The notes beneath the pieces were generated by a model that worked only from the letters and a program-made list of their open reading frames with translations, ran no database searches and was not told where the DNA came from. From Bacilli bacterium (lineage in GTDB: Bacteria; Bacillota_I; Bacilli_A; RFN20; CAG-826): DNA of 33,335 nucleotides. Location of the stretch: contig JAEDJP010000003.1 of the NCBI GenBank assembly GCA_016296285.1, positions 1 to 33,335 on the forward strand. Reading direction: 5' to 3'. Both the position numbers and the translations under genes were made by a program. Shown here piece by piece: positions 16,610 through 23,776 of the stretch (positions within the stretch are counted from its first letter, which is position 1; every line of letters begins with the position of its first letter).

Positions 16610-16637
16610 ATAATAGGTTCGAACCCCCATTGAACAA
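16610..16637 (-). promoter_or_regulatory. glyQS sigma-A promoter with 10-bp palindrome in the spacer
   Basis: TTGTTC (16632-16637), a 16-bp spacer and TATTAT (16610-16615) on the minus strand. The leader would be about 30 nt. The spacer ends in the perfect palindrome GGTTCGAACC (16616-16625), which resembles a tRNA T-arm core, although no tRNA is present. Confidence 0.5.
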
Positions 16638-16650
16638 CCCTTTTTAAGGG
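16638..16650 (-). terminator. Weak candidate terminator after recO
   Basis: Minus-strand CCCTT-AAA-AAGGG hairpin immediately after the recO stop, followed by TTGTTC rather than a clean T run. It could give partial termination before the glyQS promoter. Confidence 0.3.
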
Positions 16651-16652
16651 AA

Positions 16653-17387
16653 CTAAGCGTGATATAACACATCGAAGGAACGAAGTTTCGTTCCTGTCAT
16701 CTCATCAACGTATTGGATGAGTTGGCGCGCGACCCGCAAAGCGAAATCGCGATCAAGGGAGACGCGTCCGAAATCGCTGACGGGCGCTTTGAAGATATAA
16801 CGCAGGATCTTTAGAACCATATCGGGGCTTTTTTCCATGCACGATGGGTCAAAGCAATTGTGGCAAACGAAACCGCCTTCTTCGTAAGAAACCCCGGATA
16901 CGCGCTCCTTGCTGCCGCAAAGGACGCATTCGTTCACTTGAAGGCCGATCCCGCAAAGCTCCAGGAAATGGGCCATGGCGATGAGCGTCGCGGTATATGG
17001 GTCTTTCCCATCGCGAATCGCTTGGAGGGCCCCGATGAACCACGGATAGGCTTCTGGCGCTTCGTCTTCCTGAATCAACCGGCTTGCCATTTCGACGAGA
17101 AGGGATTCGCAGACGCATGAGTCGAATGATTCGGTTTGCAGGAAGCTTTCAAGCGGCGAGGCTTCCTTGAGCGTCAGGCTTCCGGTTCCCGATTCGGACA
17201 GCGAAAACTCGGAATGGGAAAGAAGAGAGCAACCGGCGGCGCTTTTTCCGCCCATCTTCTTGATTCCGTGGGCGAAAAAGGAGAAAAGACCGTCCTCGTT
17301 GATCGCGGTGACGACGGCCGCGGTTTCCTTCGCATCGGATTGGCGAATCACGATGCCGCGGACTTTTTTGAGCTCAGCGGTCGCCAT
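16653..17387 (-). CDS. recO: DNA repair protein RecO
   Basis: Recombination mediator of the RecFOR pathway that helps load RecA on SSB-covered DNA. The N-terminal OB-fold contains the segment VRGIVIRQSDAKETAAVV (about residues 9-26), and FFAHGIKKMGGK follows. The C-terminal helical domain carries a four-cysteine zinc site (ECVLCG and VCHNC, about residues 153-178). Length is 244 aa. The ATG at 17387 lies inside the era 3' end (14-base overlap), as expected for the conserved era-recO pair. It is the last gene of the ybeY-cdd-era-recO group. Confidence 0.93.
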   Translation of the reverse strand: MATAELKKVRGIVIRQSDAKETAAVVTAINEDGLFSFFAHGIKKMGGKSAAGCSLLSHSEFSLSESGTGSLTLKEASPLESFLQTESFDSCVCESLLVEMASRLIQEDEAPEAYPWFIGALQAIRDGKDPYTATLIAMAHFLELCGIGLQVNECVLCGSKERVSGVSYEEGGFVCHNCFDPSCMEKSPDMVLKILRYIFKAPVSDFGRVSLDRDFALRVARQLIQYVDEMTGTKLRSFDVLYHA

Positions 17388-18255
17388 ATCCCAGCTCAGC
17401 CAGCAATTTCGGGGAATTCCTCCACCCGGGCATCACGATGACTTCAATCGTCAAGGCCGTGACGTGATCATGCCAGTTCCGTTCCATCTCGTGCCGAGCG
17501 GCCATGGAAATCTTTTTGATCATCTCGCCACCTTTGCCGATCACGATGGATTTGTGGGCGGGCTTTTCGACAATCAGGGAAGCCTCAATGCGATAGCCAC
17601 CTTTTTCGCGTTTGAACGTGTCGATTCGAACGGCGCTTTGATGGGGGATCTCCTGATGCAAGAAATGGAGCATCTTCTCTCGAATCAGTTCCTTCGCCTG
17701 ATATTCGCGGTCCTTGTCGGTCAGCGTGCCGGCTTCGAAGAGCGGATCGCCGTCCCAAAGATAGGGTTCGATCGCCTTTTTCACTTCCTTGAGTCCGAAA
17801 TTGTCTTTGAAGGCGGTTTCGAGGATGGGGACATCGGGGAAGGCTTCTTTGATCTTTTGCTCCATCTCGCGGGCTTTCTCGACGCGGATGAGGTCGATTT
17901 TGTTCAGGACGATGGTCTTCGGGGCGTCGGAATCGATGGATTTGAGAATCTTGATGTCGGATTCGACGCTTTCGACCGAGCCGTCGATGAGATAAAGGAT
18001 CGCATCGACGTCGCGAGAGGATCCGAAGGCCGCCCGCCGCATGTGGGAATCGAGCTTGCCATCCCCATAATAAATCCCCGGGGTATCGACGAAAACGATC
18101 TGGCGGTCTTTTTCATTGAGCACCCCCATCACGGAGTCCCTCGTTGTTTGCGCCTTGGGGCTCACGATGGAGACTTTTTTGGACAAAAGGGCGTTAAGAA
18201 GCGTGCTTTTCCCGGCGTTTGGCTTGCCCAAAATCGCGATGATGCCAACTTTCAT
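17374..18255 (-). CDS. era: GTPase Era
   Basis: Ribosome-assembly GTPase that binds 16S rRNA near its 3' end. G1 is GKPNAGKST (residues 10-18), G2 includes QTTRDSVMG, G3 is DTPG, G4 is NKID, and the C-terminal KH domain has IVIGKGGEMIKKI. Length is 293 aa. The frame is open upstream to 19086, but that would run antisense-like through cdd and ybeY in another frame. The ATG at 18255 has GGAGG upstream (18263-18267) and overlaps the cdd stop as ATGA, which fixes the start. Confidence 0.96.
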   Translation of the reverse strand: MKVGIIAILGKPNAGKSTLLNALLSKKVSIVSPKAQTTRDSVMGVLNEKDRQIVFVDTPGIYYGDGKLDSHMRRAAFGSSRDVDAILYLIDGSVESVESDIKILKSIDSDAPKTIVLNKIDLIRVEKAREMEQKIKEAFPDVPILETAFKDNFGLKEVKKAIEPYLWDGDPLFEAGTLTDKDREYQAKELIREKMLHFLHQEIPHQSAVRIDTFKREKGGYRIEASLIVEKPAHKSIVIGKGGEMIKKISMAARHEMERNWHDHVTALTIEVIVMPGWRNSPKLLAELGYGDR

Positions 18256-18650
18256 AGATCGTCCTCCGTAAAGGCGTTCGGCAAAAGGTCTTCGATCGTC
18301 GTCTCCTCGATATCCCCGTCGAGGTTGCCCATGTAAATCGGGGCATCCTCGGGAAAAAGCTCGGCGATGACTTGCCGGCAAGCGCCACAAGGGCTGCATT
18401 CGCGCCGGGTGTCCGCGACGATGGCCATCGCCTTGAGATCGTTCTTCTTGCAGCCTGCCATATAGGCGCAATAAAGGGCGATCCGTTCGGCGCACATCGA
18501 AAGGCCATAAGAAGCGTTTTCGACGTTCGCGCCATGGAAAACCCTGCCGTCTTTCGTGATGACCGCGGCCCCGACCGCGAATTCGGAATAAGGGGAATGG
18601 GACAGCTCCCTGGCTTTGATTGCTTCGCGCATTAATTCTCGATCCAGCAT
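18252..18650 (-). CDS. cdd: Cytidine deaminase
   Basis: Deaminates cytidine and deoxycytidine in pyrimidine salvage. The zinc site is complete: Cys53 and Glu55 in SMCAER, Cys88 and Cys91 in SPCGACRQ. The substrate segment NVENASYG precedes it. Length is 132 aa, normal for the homotetrameric form. The ATG directly follows the ybeY stop (TAAATG), and its own stop overlaps the era ATG. The dgkA gene found between ybeY and cdd in Bacillus is absent. Confidence 0.95.
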   Translation of the reverse strand: MLDRELMREAIKARELSHSPYSEFAVGAAVITKDGRVFHGANVENASYGLSMCAERIALYCAYMAGCKKNDLKAMAIVADTRRECSPCGACRQVIAELFPEDAPIYMGNLDGDIEETTIEDLLPNAFTEDDL

Positions 18651-19121
18651 TTATTTCCTTTCCGGAAGCGCGGCTTCCAAGATCTTTTCTTGCAACGGGA
18701 ACATGATTTTCTCGTCTTCTTCCTTCATGTGGTCGTAACCAAGCAGATGGAGCATCCCATGGACGAACAGGAAGGAAAGTTCCCTCTCTTTCGAATTGCC
18801 GATCTCCGCGGCTTGGCGAAGAGCCTGTGGCACGCAAATGAAGATTTCCCCAAGCATGTGGGGAATGGACAAATCGTTGATGATCTTGCCCGTTTCCGTC
18901 TTGTCGTCGTCGAAAGCGAAGGATATGACATCCGTGACGCGATCGACCGAGCGATATTCCCGGTTGATTTCGTGAATTTCGTCGTCCCCGACCAAAGAAA
19001 CGTCGATCTCGCAATTCGCGGGAACGGAGAGCATGGAGAAACCGGTTTCCATCAGCCGCCGATAACGATCCTCGAGATAATCCCATTCCGGGCCGAGGCG
19101 ATTTTCGAATTCCAAATTCAT
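18651..19121 (-). CDS. ybeY: Endoribonuclease YbeY
   Basis: Zinc-dependent endoribonuclease involved in 16S rRNA 3' maturation and 70S quality control. The signature HGMLHLLGYDH gives His121, His125 and His131. The conserved DVISFAFDD and GEIFICVP segments precede it. Length is 156 aa from ATG 19121. A longer frame to 19295 is rejected, since it only reads antisense-like into the previous gene. AAAGG lies upstream, and the ATG overlaps the preceding stop (ATGA). The usual upstream neighbour phoH is not present. Confidence 0.94.
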   Translation of the reverse strand: MNLEFENRLGPEWDYLEDRYRRLMETGFSMLSVPANCEIDVSLVGDDEIHEINREYRSVDRVTDVISFAFDDDKTETGKIINDLSIPHMLGEIFICVPQALRQAAEIGNSKERELSFLFVHGMLHLLGYDHMKEEDEKIMFPLQEKILEAALPERK

Positions 19122-20134
19122 TTTTTGCCTTTCTTTCTTCCTTGCTTGCGGTCCATGAGTCGCTTGGCGATGAGGGCCGTGATAAGGCCGGTCAAGGGGA
19201 AGCAAGCGAACATCACGCAGAAGGCGACCGGTGCCCAGCCATTCACGGAAAGTCCGAGAAGAGAGGCCGAAAGGGCGAGCGAAAGCGATCCGCAAAGGGT
19301 ATGAACCGCATAGGAAATCAAGACATTCTGCGAGCGGAAGGAACGCTCATCATAAATGGCAAAGCCCACCGGAATGGAAGCGCAAAGCTGATAGACAAGG
19401 GCGATGCCGAACGAAAGAATCGCGAAAATGGGTTGATTAGGATCGTAAAGAAAATGGGCAATGAGATTGAGCGAGGAAGCCAAAAGGAAGAAAATGCCCA
19501 CGCAAAGGACATCAATTCTCAAGGGCTCTTGCTTGTCCGCGATCTTTGCGGAGTCCTGTTTCGGAAGCGGCTCGCTCTCGCTCTCCTCAAACCGCCGGGC
19601 GGTCGAGGGGACGATTTTCTCATCCGGCATAGGCTCGATGCCACCGAAATCACGTCGGAAGGACTCCGCGGCTTTGGCTTCCGGGCTAGGCTCGGGTTCC
19701 GGGTCCGGGGGGAGGGGGCGCAGCGCGTCGACCTTGATTCCCGGGAAAGAATCGAAACAAGCCGGGGCAAATATCAGGATTTTCGAACGCGGAAAGCGAT
19801 CGGCAATCTTCTCAGACAAGGAATACGCGTCTTCTTCAGGGAGCGGGGAAAGGTCGCAAAGGATAAAGGGACCTTCGCCCGTCAAAGCGTCCTTTATCGC
19901 CTTCAAGGTCGCCTTGTGATCTAGCGTGCCTCGGACCATGACTGGCGGATGGCACGTCAGATCAAGGTCCTCGTCGAAAAGAGTCCCGAAAAACGGGCTT
20001 TCCGGGTTCCGAGAAAGATAAGCGACAAGGCCGCGGGAATCATCTCCGGAAAGAAAGGAAACCCCACGGATGTCAAACTGCACAAGGACCAAGCGCGGCT
20101 CTTCGCCAACGACGGTTAATACGCCAGAGACCAT
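19118..20134 (-). CDS. Unknown protein with soluble N-domain and four TM segments
   Basis: Not recognised. A soluble N-terminal domain of about 140 residues has alternating strands and helices (for example RLVLVQFDI, PFILCDLSPLPEED, RSKILIFAPACFD). It is followed by a proline- and acid-rich linker (about 140-200) and four hydrophobic segments (roughly 209-231, 240-262, 272-298 and 304-325), and ends in a basic tail (KRLMDRKQGRKKGKK). No Walker motif is present. It starts 16 bases after the C39/six-TM gene and overlaps ybeY by four bases, so it is co-transcribed with both. The ATG lacks a Shine-Dalgarno, but TAAAAT lies eight bases upstream. It probably works at the membrane with its upstream neighbour. 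Confidence 0.75.
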   Translation of the reverse strand: MVSGVLTVVGEEPRLVLVQFDIRGVSFLSGDDSRGLVAYLSRNPESPFFGTLFDEDLDLTCHPPVMVRGTLDHKATLKAIKDALTGEGPFILCDLSPLPEEDAYSLSEKIADRFPRSKILIFAPACFDSFPGIKVDALRPLPPDPEPEPSPEAKAAESFRRDFGGIEPMPDEKIVPSTARRFEESESEPLPKQDSAKIADKQEPLRIDVLCVGIFFLLASSLNLIAHFLYDPNQPIFAILSFGIALVYQLCASIPVGFAIYDERSFRSQNVLISYAVHTLCGSLSLALSASLLGLSVNGWAPVAFCVMFACFPLTGLITALIAKRLMDRKQGRKKGKK

Positions 20135-20142
20135 ACAGGGTT

Positions 20143-20148
20143 ATTTTA
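20143..20148 (-). promoter_or_regulatory. -10-like TAAAAT eight bases before the 338-codon gene
   Basis: TAAAAT in the 16-base gap between two membrane-protein genes, eight bases from the ATG at 20134, with no Shine-Dalgarno. It could give a second, leaderless transcript inside the operon. Confidence 0.3.
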
Positions 20149-20150
20149 AC

Positions 20151-21374
20151 CTATTTCATAGGTAAAGTGGACGTTCTGTTTTGTTCCTCCGTCCAAATCA
20201 TGAGGAAGGTTTGCTCGGCCTTCCTCGTCTCCAAGAATACCGTTGAGGAAGCGAACAACCGGTCCAACTGCGTAAGGAAGAGAAAGATCCCGACCGCATA
20301 GCCGATCACGACATCAAAGGAGAAAGAATCAAGGAGAAGCGCGGAAAATGCCGAAATGGCCAAAGAAAGCAACAGAATGAGCATTCCCCGAGCAAGGATA
20401 TACCGGGATAAAGCGGCGGACCTCTTCTCCATTGAGGCGAGCAAGCGCTTTTGTTCCTCGCTCGATAAACCCTCCCTTTGAAAAGACCTTTCTTCTTCCT
20501 CCAGCCTTTTCGATTCGCGTTTCGATGCGGGAACGTCGGTTAGCCAGGAGACGCTAAGCAAGCACGCGCCGACGAGAATGCTGATCCCAAGCGGGAAATC
20601 CCGAAGGGCGAACAAAAGCCAAACGGAAAGCAAAGACAAGGCAAGCGCGAACCAACGCACGGTTTCGCCAAAGAGCAGAGAACGCAGCCGATATAGAAGC
20701 CGGAAGCGACGGCCTCTTTCCTTCGAGCCATTTGCGAAAAGGATGCCTCGGTATCTGGTCGCGAACCCTTTCGAAAAGCGCGAGACGAAACATAGGAACA
20801 GGGAGAGCCCCGCGGCCCCAAGGCAAAATGACACAATCGGGAAAACGCTAGGCAACCCCGCTCCCAACGCGAAGGCGCCGAAAGAAAAAGAGAATACGGC
20901 GAGGGCGATGAACGCGAAAAGCAAAAACCGACCGTTTGTTTTCAAGCGGGGCACGCTTGGTTGAGCTTCCCCCCGAAACGATTCGACGGAAAGGTAAACC
21001 CCCGAAAAGGAGCCGAGCAAGTTCTTCCGAGACATCAAGCGCCGCCCCTTTTCAGGGTCGTAAACCCAACACAATCCGCGACCAAGGTTTGGGCAATAAA
21101 CCGCATGGAGACTTCGTTCTTCCTTTAGCAAAAGGATGCTTTTCCCGGGATTCCAGCTCTTGTCGAAAGGCGGGTCGATGCGATAGCCACGCAACGAAAG
21201 GCCGTGCTCTTCGGCGTATTGGATCAATTCCGCTAGAGACGGCGATGATTCATGGGATTCCGGTTCCGGAAGAAAACGGAAACCTTCGTTTCGGGCGGCA
21301 TCGATCAATGCGTTCTTGACGGAGGCGATTCCACATCCGTGCTTGGTGGTTTGGTAAGCGATTCGGCGTATCAC
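20151..21374 (-). CDS. C39-peptidase-like domain fused to six TM segments, no ATPase
   Basis: Residues 1 to about 130 match the papain-like C39 peptidase fold: Gln8 (oxyanion), Cys14 in HGCGIAS, His90 in LHAVYCP and Asp106 in WVYDPEKG, in the family order and spacing. Three hydrophobic pairs follow (about 148-205, 238-282 and 328-375), separated by charged loops, giving the six-TM pattern of an ABC exporter. The protein then ends at 407 aa with no Walker A, signature or Walker B. C39 domains normally remove double-glycine leader peptides in peptidase-containing ABC transporters, so this looks like one lacking its nucleotide-binding domain. The start is GTG 21374 without a Shine-Dalgarno; TATAAA lies six bases upstream. 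No precursor peptide gene was identified nearby. Confidence 0.75.
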   Translation of the reverse strand: MIRRIAYQTTKHGCGIASVKNALIDAARNEGFRFLPEPESHESSPSLAELIQYAEEHGLSLRGYRIDPPFDKSWNPGKSILLLKEERSLHAVYCPNLGRGLCWVYDPEKGRRLMSRKNLLGSFSGVYLSVESFRGEAQPSVPRLKTNGRFLLFAFIALAVFSFSFGAFALGAGLPSVFPIVSFCLGAAGLSLFLCFVSRFSKGFATRYRGILFANGSKERGRRFRLLYRLRSLLFGETVRWFALALSLLSVWLLFALRDFPLGISILVGACLLSVSWLTDVPASKRESKRLEEEERSFQREGLSSEEQKRLLASMEKRSAALSRYILARGMLILLLSLAISAFSALLLDSFSFDVVIGYAVGIFLFLTQLDRLFASSTVFLETRKAEQTFLMIWTEEQNRTSTLPMK

Positions 21375-21380
21375 ATTGTA

Positions 21381-21386
21381 TTTATA
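21381..21386 (-). promoter_or_regulatory. -10-like TATAAA six bases before the C39/six-TM gene
   Basis: TATAAA then six bases then GTG at 21374, directly downstream of the deoC terminator. No -35 or Shine-Dalgarno is visible, so a leaderless GTG-started transcript is suggested. Confidence 0.4.
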
Positions 21387-21413
21387 CCCAAATCGAGCCC
21401 GATTTTTCCCCGC

Positions 21414-21459
21414 AAAAGAAAACGTCGCCCAAACAGCAAAGAAAGCAGACGGCGACGTT
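21414..21459 (-). terminator. Rho-independent terminator of deoC
   Basis: On the minus strand AACGTCGCC (21451-21459) pairs perfectly with GGCGACGTT (21421-21429) across a 21-base loop and runs into TTCTTTT. It separates deoC from the C39 operon. Confidence 0.7.
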
Positions 21460-21471
21460 CTTTAAACCGCG

Positions 21472-22131
21472 TTAGGACCTGGCGGCCAGCTCTTTCATGA
21501 TGGCGACGGACGCGGAACAGCCGATGCGGGAAGCCCCGGCCTCGATCATGGCCTCGGCCTCGGCAAGCGTGTGGATTCCTCCGCTGGCTTTGACTCCAAG
21601 GCCCTCGCCAACGGTTTTCCTCATGAGGGAAACAGCGTGAATGGAAGCGCCGCCGGTCTTGTGGAAGCCGGTACTCGTTTTGACGAAATCGGCCTTTGCC
21701 GCAACGGCGGCCTCGCAGCAGCCGATAATTTCATCGTCCGAGAGCGCGCTGGATTCGATGATAACCTTAAGCAGGGCATCGCGAGAAGCTTGCTTCACCC
21801 TTGCGATTTCGTCCTGGATGTAGCCAAACTCCTTTTCTTTGGCTTTGCCGATGTTGATGACCATGTCGACTTCTTGAGCGCCTTCATCGACGGCAAGGGC
21901 CGCCTCCATCGCTTTGACGGCGGGTTCATTGGCTCCGAGCGGGAAACCGATGACCGTGCAAACCTTGACGTCGCTGCCCTCGAGTTTCCCGGCGGCCAAG
22001 GGGACGAAAACCGGGTTCACGCAAACGGATGCGAAATGGTATTCAAGTGCTTCGTCGCATAGTTTCATGACTTGGTCGGATGTTGCTTCTGCTTTGAGCA
22101 ACGTGTGATCGAAATAACGATTCAATTCCAT
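21472..22131 (-). CDS. deoC: Deoxyribose-phosphate aldolase
   Basis: Class I aldolase cleaving 2-deoxyribose-5-phosphate to glyceraldehyde-3-phosphate and acetaldehyde in deoxynucleoside catabolism. Active-site residues are Asp89 in EVDMVINIG, Lys151 as the Schiff-base lysine in FVKTSTGF and Lys181 in VKASGGIHT. Length is 219 aa. The ATG at 22131 has GAGGTGA upstream. It appears monocistronic, between the rpmF terminator and its own terminator. Pathway neighbours (deoB, nucleoside phosphorylase) are not in the window, though cdd lies 2.8 kb away. Confidence 0.95.
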   Translation of the reverse strand: MELNRYFDHTLLKAEATSDQVMKLCDEALEYHFASVCVNPVFVPLAAGKLEGSDVKVCTVIGFPLGANEPAVKAMEAALAVDEGAQEVDMVINIGKAKEKEFGYIQDEIARVKQASRDALLKVIIESSALSDDEIIGCCEAAVAAKADFVKTSTGFHKTGGASIHAVSLMRKTVGEGLGVKASGGIHTLAEAEAMIEAGASRIGCSASVAIMKELAARS

Positions 22132-22148
22132 AAATTCACCTCACCTCG

Positions 22149-22157
22149 ATTATCCCA
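22149..22157 (-). promoter_or_regulatory. deoC extended -10 promoter
   Basis: On the minus strand TGG-GATAAT forms a TGn-extended -10 element just after the rpmF terminator, 17 bases before the deoC ATG. The leader would be about 10 nt. Confidence 0.4.
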
Positions 22158-22167
22158 TAACAAGGAC

Positions 22168-22199
22168 AAAAAAACACCCGATTCCTTTGGAGCCGGGTG
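22168..22199 (-). terminator. Rho-independent terminator of rpmF
   Basis: Minus-strand CACCCG (22194-22199) pairs with CGGGTG (22175-22180), with an inner TCC-AAA-GGA stem, followed by seven T. Confidence 0.8.
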
Positions 22200-22208
22200 C
22201 TTTTGAGC

Positions 22209-22400
22209 TTACTTCTTGTCTTCGTGCTCGACGTGGACGATTTCTTTTCCACCGTAGAAGCCGCAATTCGGGCAAACGCGATGGGAACGGATCATCGCGC
22301 CGCAGTGCGGGCAGGTGATGAGACCGGTAACCTCGAGTTTGAAGTGGGAACGGCGAAGGCGCTTCGCGGTTTTGCTAGTACGACGTTGTGGGACAGCCAT
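22209..22400 (-). CDS. rpmF: Ribosomal protein L32 (zinc-binding form)
   Basis: A 63-residue large-subunit protein beginning MAVPQRRTSKTAKRLRRSH, as expected for L32. The zinc ribbon has Cys30-x2-Cys33 (CPHCG) and Cys43-x2-Cys46 (CPNCG). The ATG at 22400 has a perfect AAAGGAGG six bases upstream. It is monocistronic, with its own promoter and terminator. YceD (DUF177), often upstream of rpmF, is not found here. Confidence 0.96.
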   Translation of the reverse strand: MAVPQRRTSKTAKRLRRSHFKLEVTGLITCPHCGAMIRSHRVCPNCGFYGGKEIVHVEHEDKK

Positions 22401-22425
22401 GGTAAACCTCCTTTTGAACGCTGAA

Positions 22426-22453
22426 ATTATACCGATAAAGAAGGGAGGCGCAA
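22426..22453 (-). promoter_or_regulatory. rpmF promoter
   Basis: TTGCGC (22448-22453), a 16-bp spacer and a perfect TATAAT (22426-22431) on the minus strand. The leader would be about 20 nt and carries the Shine-Dalgarno. Confidence 0.6.
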
Positions 22454-22489
22454 CGTTTTTTACTGAACAATGTCAAAATATATAGCAAT

Positions 22490-23776
22490 TTAATCTGATT
22501 TAATCGAAGAATTGTATACGATTTCTTTCCATTGTCCATGGAGCGGTTCTTCCGAAGGGACGGAGACTTTGAGGTAGTTGGATGTATGCCCATGCGCGAC
22601 TTTCGCGTCGGCGTCGTAATCTTCGAACAAAACGGGAAGTTTTCGCCCGAAAAACCGCGACTCATAGGAGTCTCGAAGTTCCCTGGACAGGGCGAGGAGC
22701 TCCTTGACCCTTTTCTTTTTAAGGTTCGGATCGAGATCCTTAAGACGAGCAGCGGCCGTTCCGGGGCGGGCGGAATAGGGGAAAACGTGAATCTCGGCGA
22801 AATCCGCTTGTTGGCAAAAACGTTTGGTTTCCTCCCATTCTTCTTCCGTTTCGCCGGGAAATCCGACAATGATATCCGTCGTGATGGCGATGTCCGGTCT
22901 TACCGCGCGAATGGCCGAGAGCTTGGAAAGAAAAGCATCCGTGGAATAGTGGCGTTTCATGCGTTCCAAGACGGTTTGACTTCCCGATTGCAGCGGCACG
23001 TGAAGATGGTCCGCGATTCTAGAATCCTTTTCGAAAAGGGAAAGCAAATGTTCGTCGATTTCGGATTCTTCGATCGAGGAAATCCTCAGGCGGGGAAGAG
23101 AAGGGCATTTGTTCAATATCGATTCAATAAGATCGGCGAGACGAAAAGATCCATCCGCCAAATCTTTCCCATAACCCCCAATGTGGATGCCAGTAATGAT
23201 GATTTCCTGATAACCGGAGGCAGTTAAAGCGATTGCCTCGTCAACAACGGCCCTAGGGTCGCGGCTCCTGGAATTGCCCCTTAAGAAAGGGATTAAGCAA
23301 TAGCTGCAGAAATTATCGCATCCATCCTGAACTTTAAGATAAGCGCGAGCGTTCTCGCAAAAGGCGGTTGCACCAAGTTCCTCATACGTCTCTCTGCGGA
23401 TGCTCGACGAGAGTTCAATGATGGGTTTCTTGGTCGAAAGAAAACGTTCAAGTAAAGAGAGAACCGCCGAGCGCGAGGCGGCTCCCAAAACGATGTCGGC
23501 GCCGAGCTCGACCGCTTGTTCGGCGTGCGTTTGGGAATAGCAGCCCATGACAATCAAAACGGCCTGTGAGTTTCTTTTTCGAAACGATGAAATATGCTGC
23601 CGAGATTTTTGATCTGCTTTCCCGGTAACCGAACACGTATTTAAAACGATGACGCCAGCATCCTCGACGTTGGCTGTCGGGCGATAACCGCCACCTTCCA
23701 AAATGGTCCCGACGGCGGCGGTCTCATAAGAATTCACCTTGCAACCAAGGCTGTGCAAAAAGTATAAATTATTCAC
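22490..23776 (-). CDS. mtaB: tRNA t6A37 methylthiotransferase MtaB
   Basis: Radical-SAM enzyme adding a methylthio group to N6-threonylcarbamoyladenosine at position 37 of tRNA. The N-terminal UPF0004 domain ligates an auxiliary cluster with Cys12 (LGCKVN), Cys48 (NTCSVTG) and Cys79 (MGCYSQ). The radical-SAM motif CDNFCSYC gives Cys153, Cys157 and Cys160, and a TRAM-like domain lies at the C-terminus. Length is 428 aa. LGCKVNSYE and the short spacing favour MtaB over MiaB. The start is GTG 23776, overlapping the upstream stop by eight bases. rsmE lies one gene upstream, as in the Bacillus rsmE-mtaB order. Confidence 0.93.
   Translation of the reverse strand: MNNLYFLHSLGCKVNSYETAAVGTILEGGGYRPTANVEDAGVIVLNTCSVTGKADQKSRQHISSFRKRNSQAVLIVMGCYSQTHAEQAVELGADIVLGAASRSAVLSLLERFLSTKKPIIELSSSIRRETYEELGATAFCENARAYLKVQDGCDNFCSYCLIPFLRGNSRSRDPRAVVDEAIALTASGYQEIIITGIHIGGYGKDLADGSFRLADLIESILNKCPSLPRLRISSIEESEIDEHLLSLFEKDSRIADHLHVPLQSGSQTVLERMKRHYSTDAFLSKLSAIRAVRPDIAITTDIIVGFPGETEEEWEETKRFCQQADFAEIHVFPYSARPGTAAARLKDLDPNLKKKRVKELLALSRELRDSYESRFFGRKLPVLFEDYDADAKVAHGHTSNYLKVSVPSEEPLHGQWKEIVYNSSIKSD

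Noticed and set aside
16611..16630. Possible tRNA T-arm (GGTTCGAACC)
   Set aside because: Flanking bases do not form a five-pair T-stem on either strand, and no D, anticodon or acceptor stems can be found in the 81-base gap.
18256..19086. Upstream extension of the era frame to 570 codons
   Set aside because: The extra 277 codons overlap cdd and ybeY out of frame; the Era fold starts at 18255 with its own Shine-Dalgarno.
22375..22869. 164-codon minus-strand frame across mtaB 3' end and rpmF upstream region
   Set aside because: It overlaps mtaB in another frame and the rpmF promoter; its sequence is low-complexity and basic, typical of a shadow.
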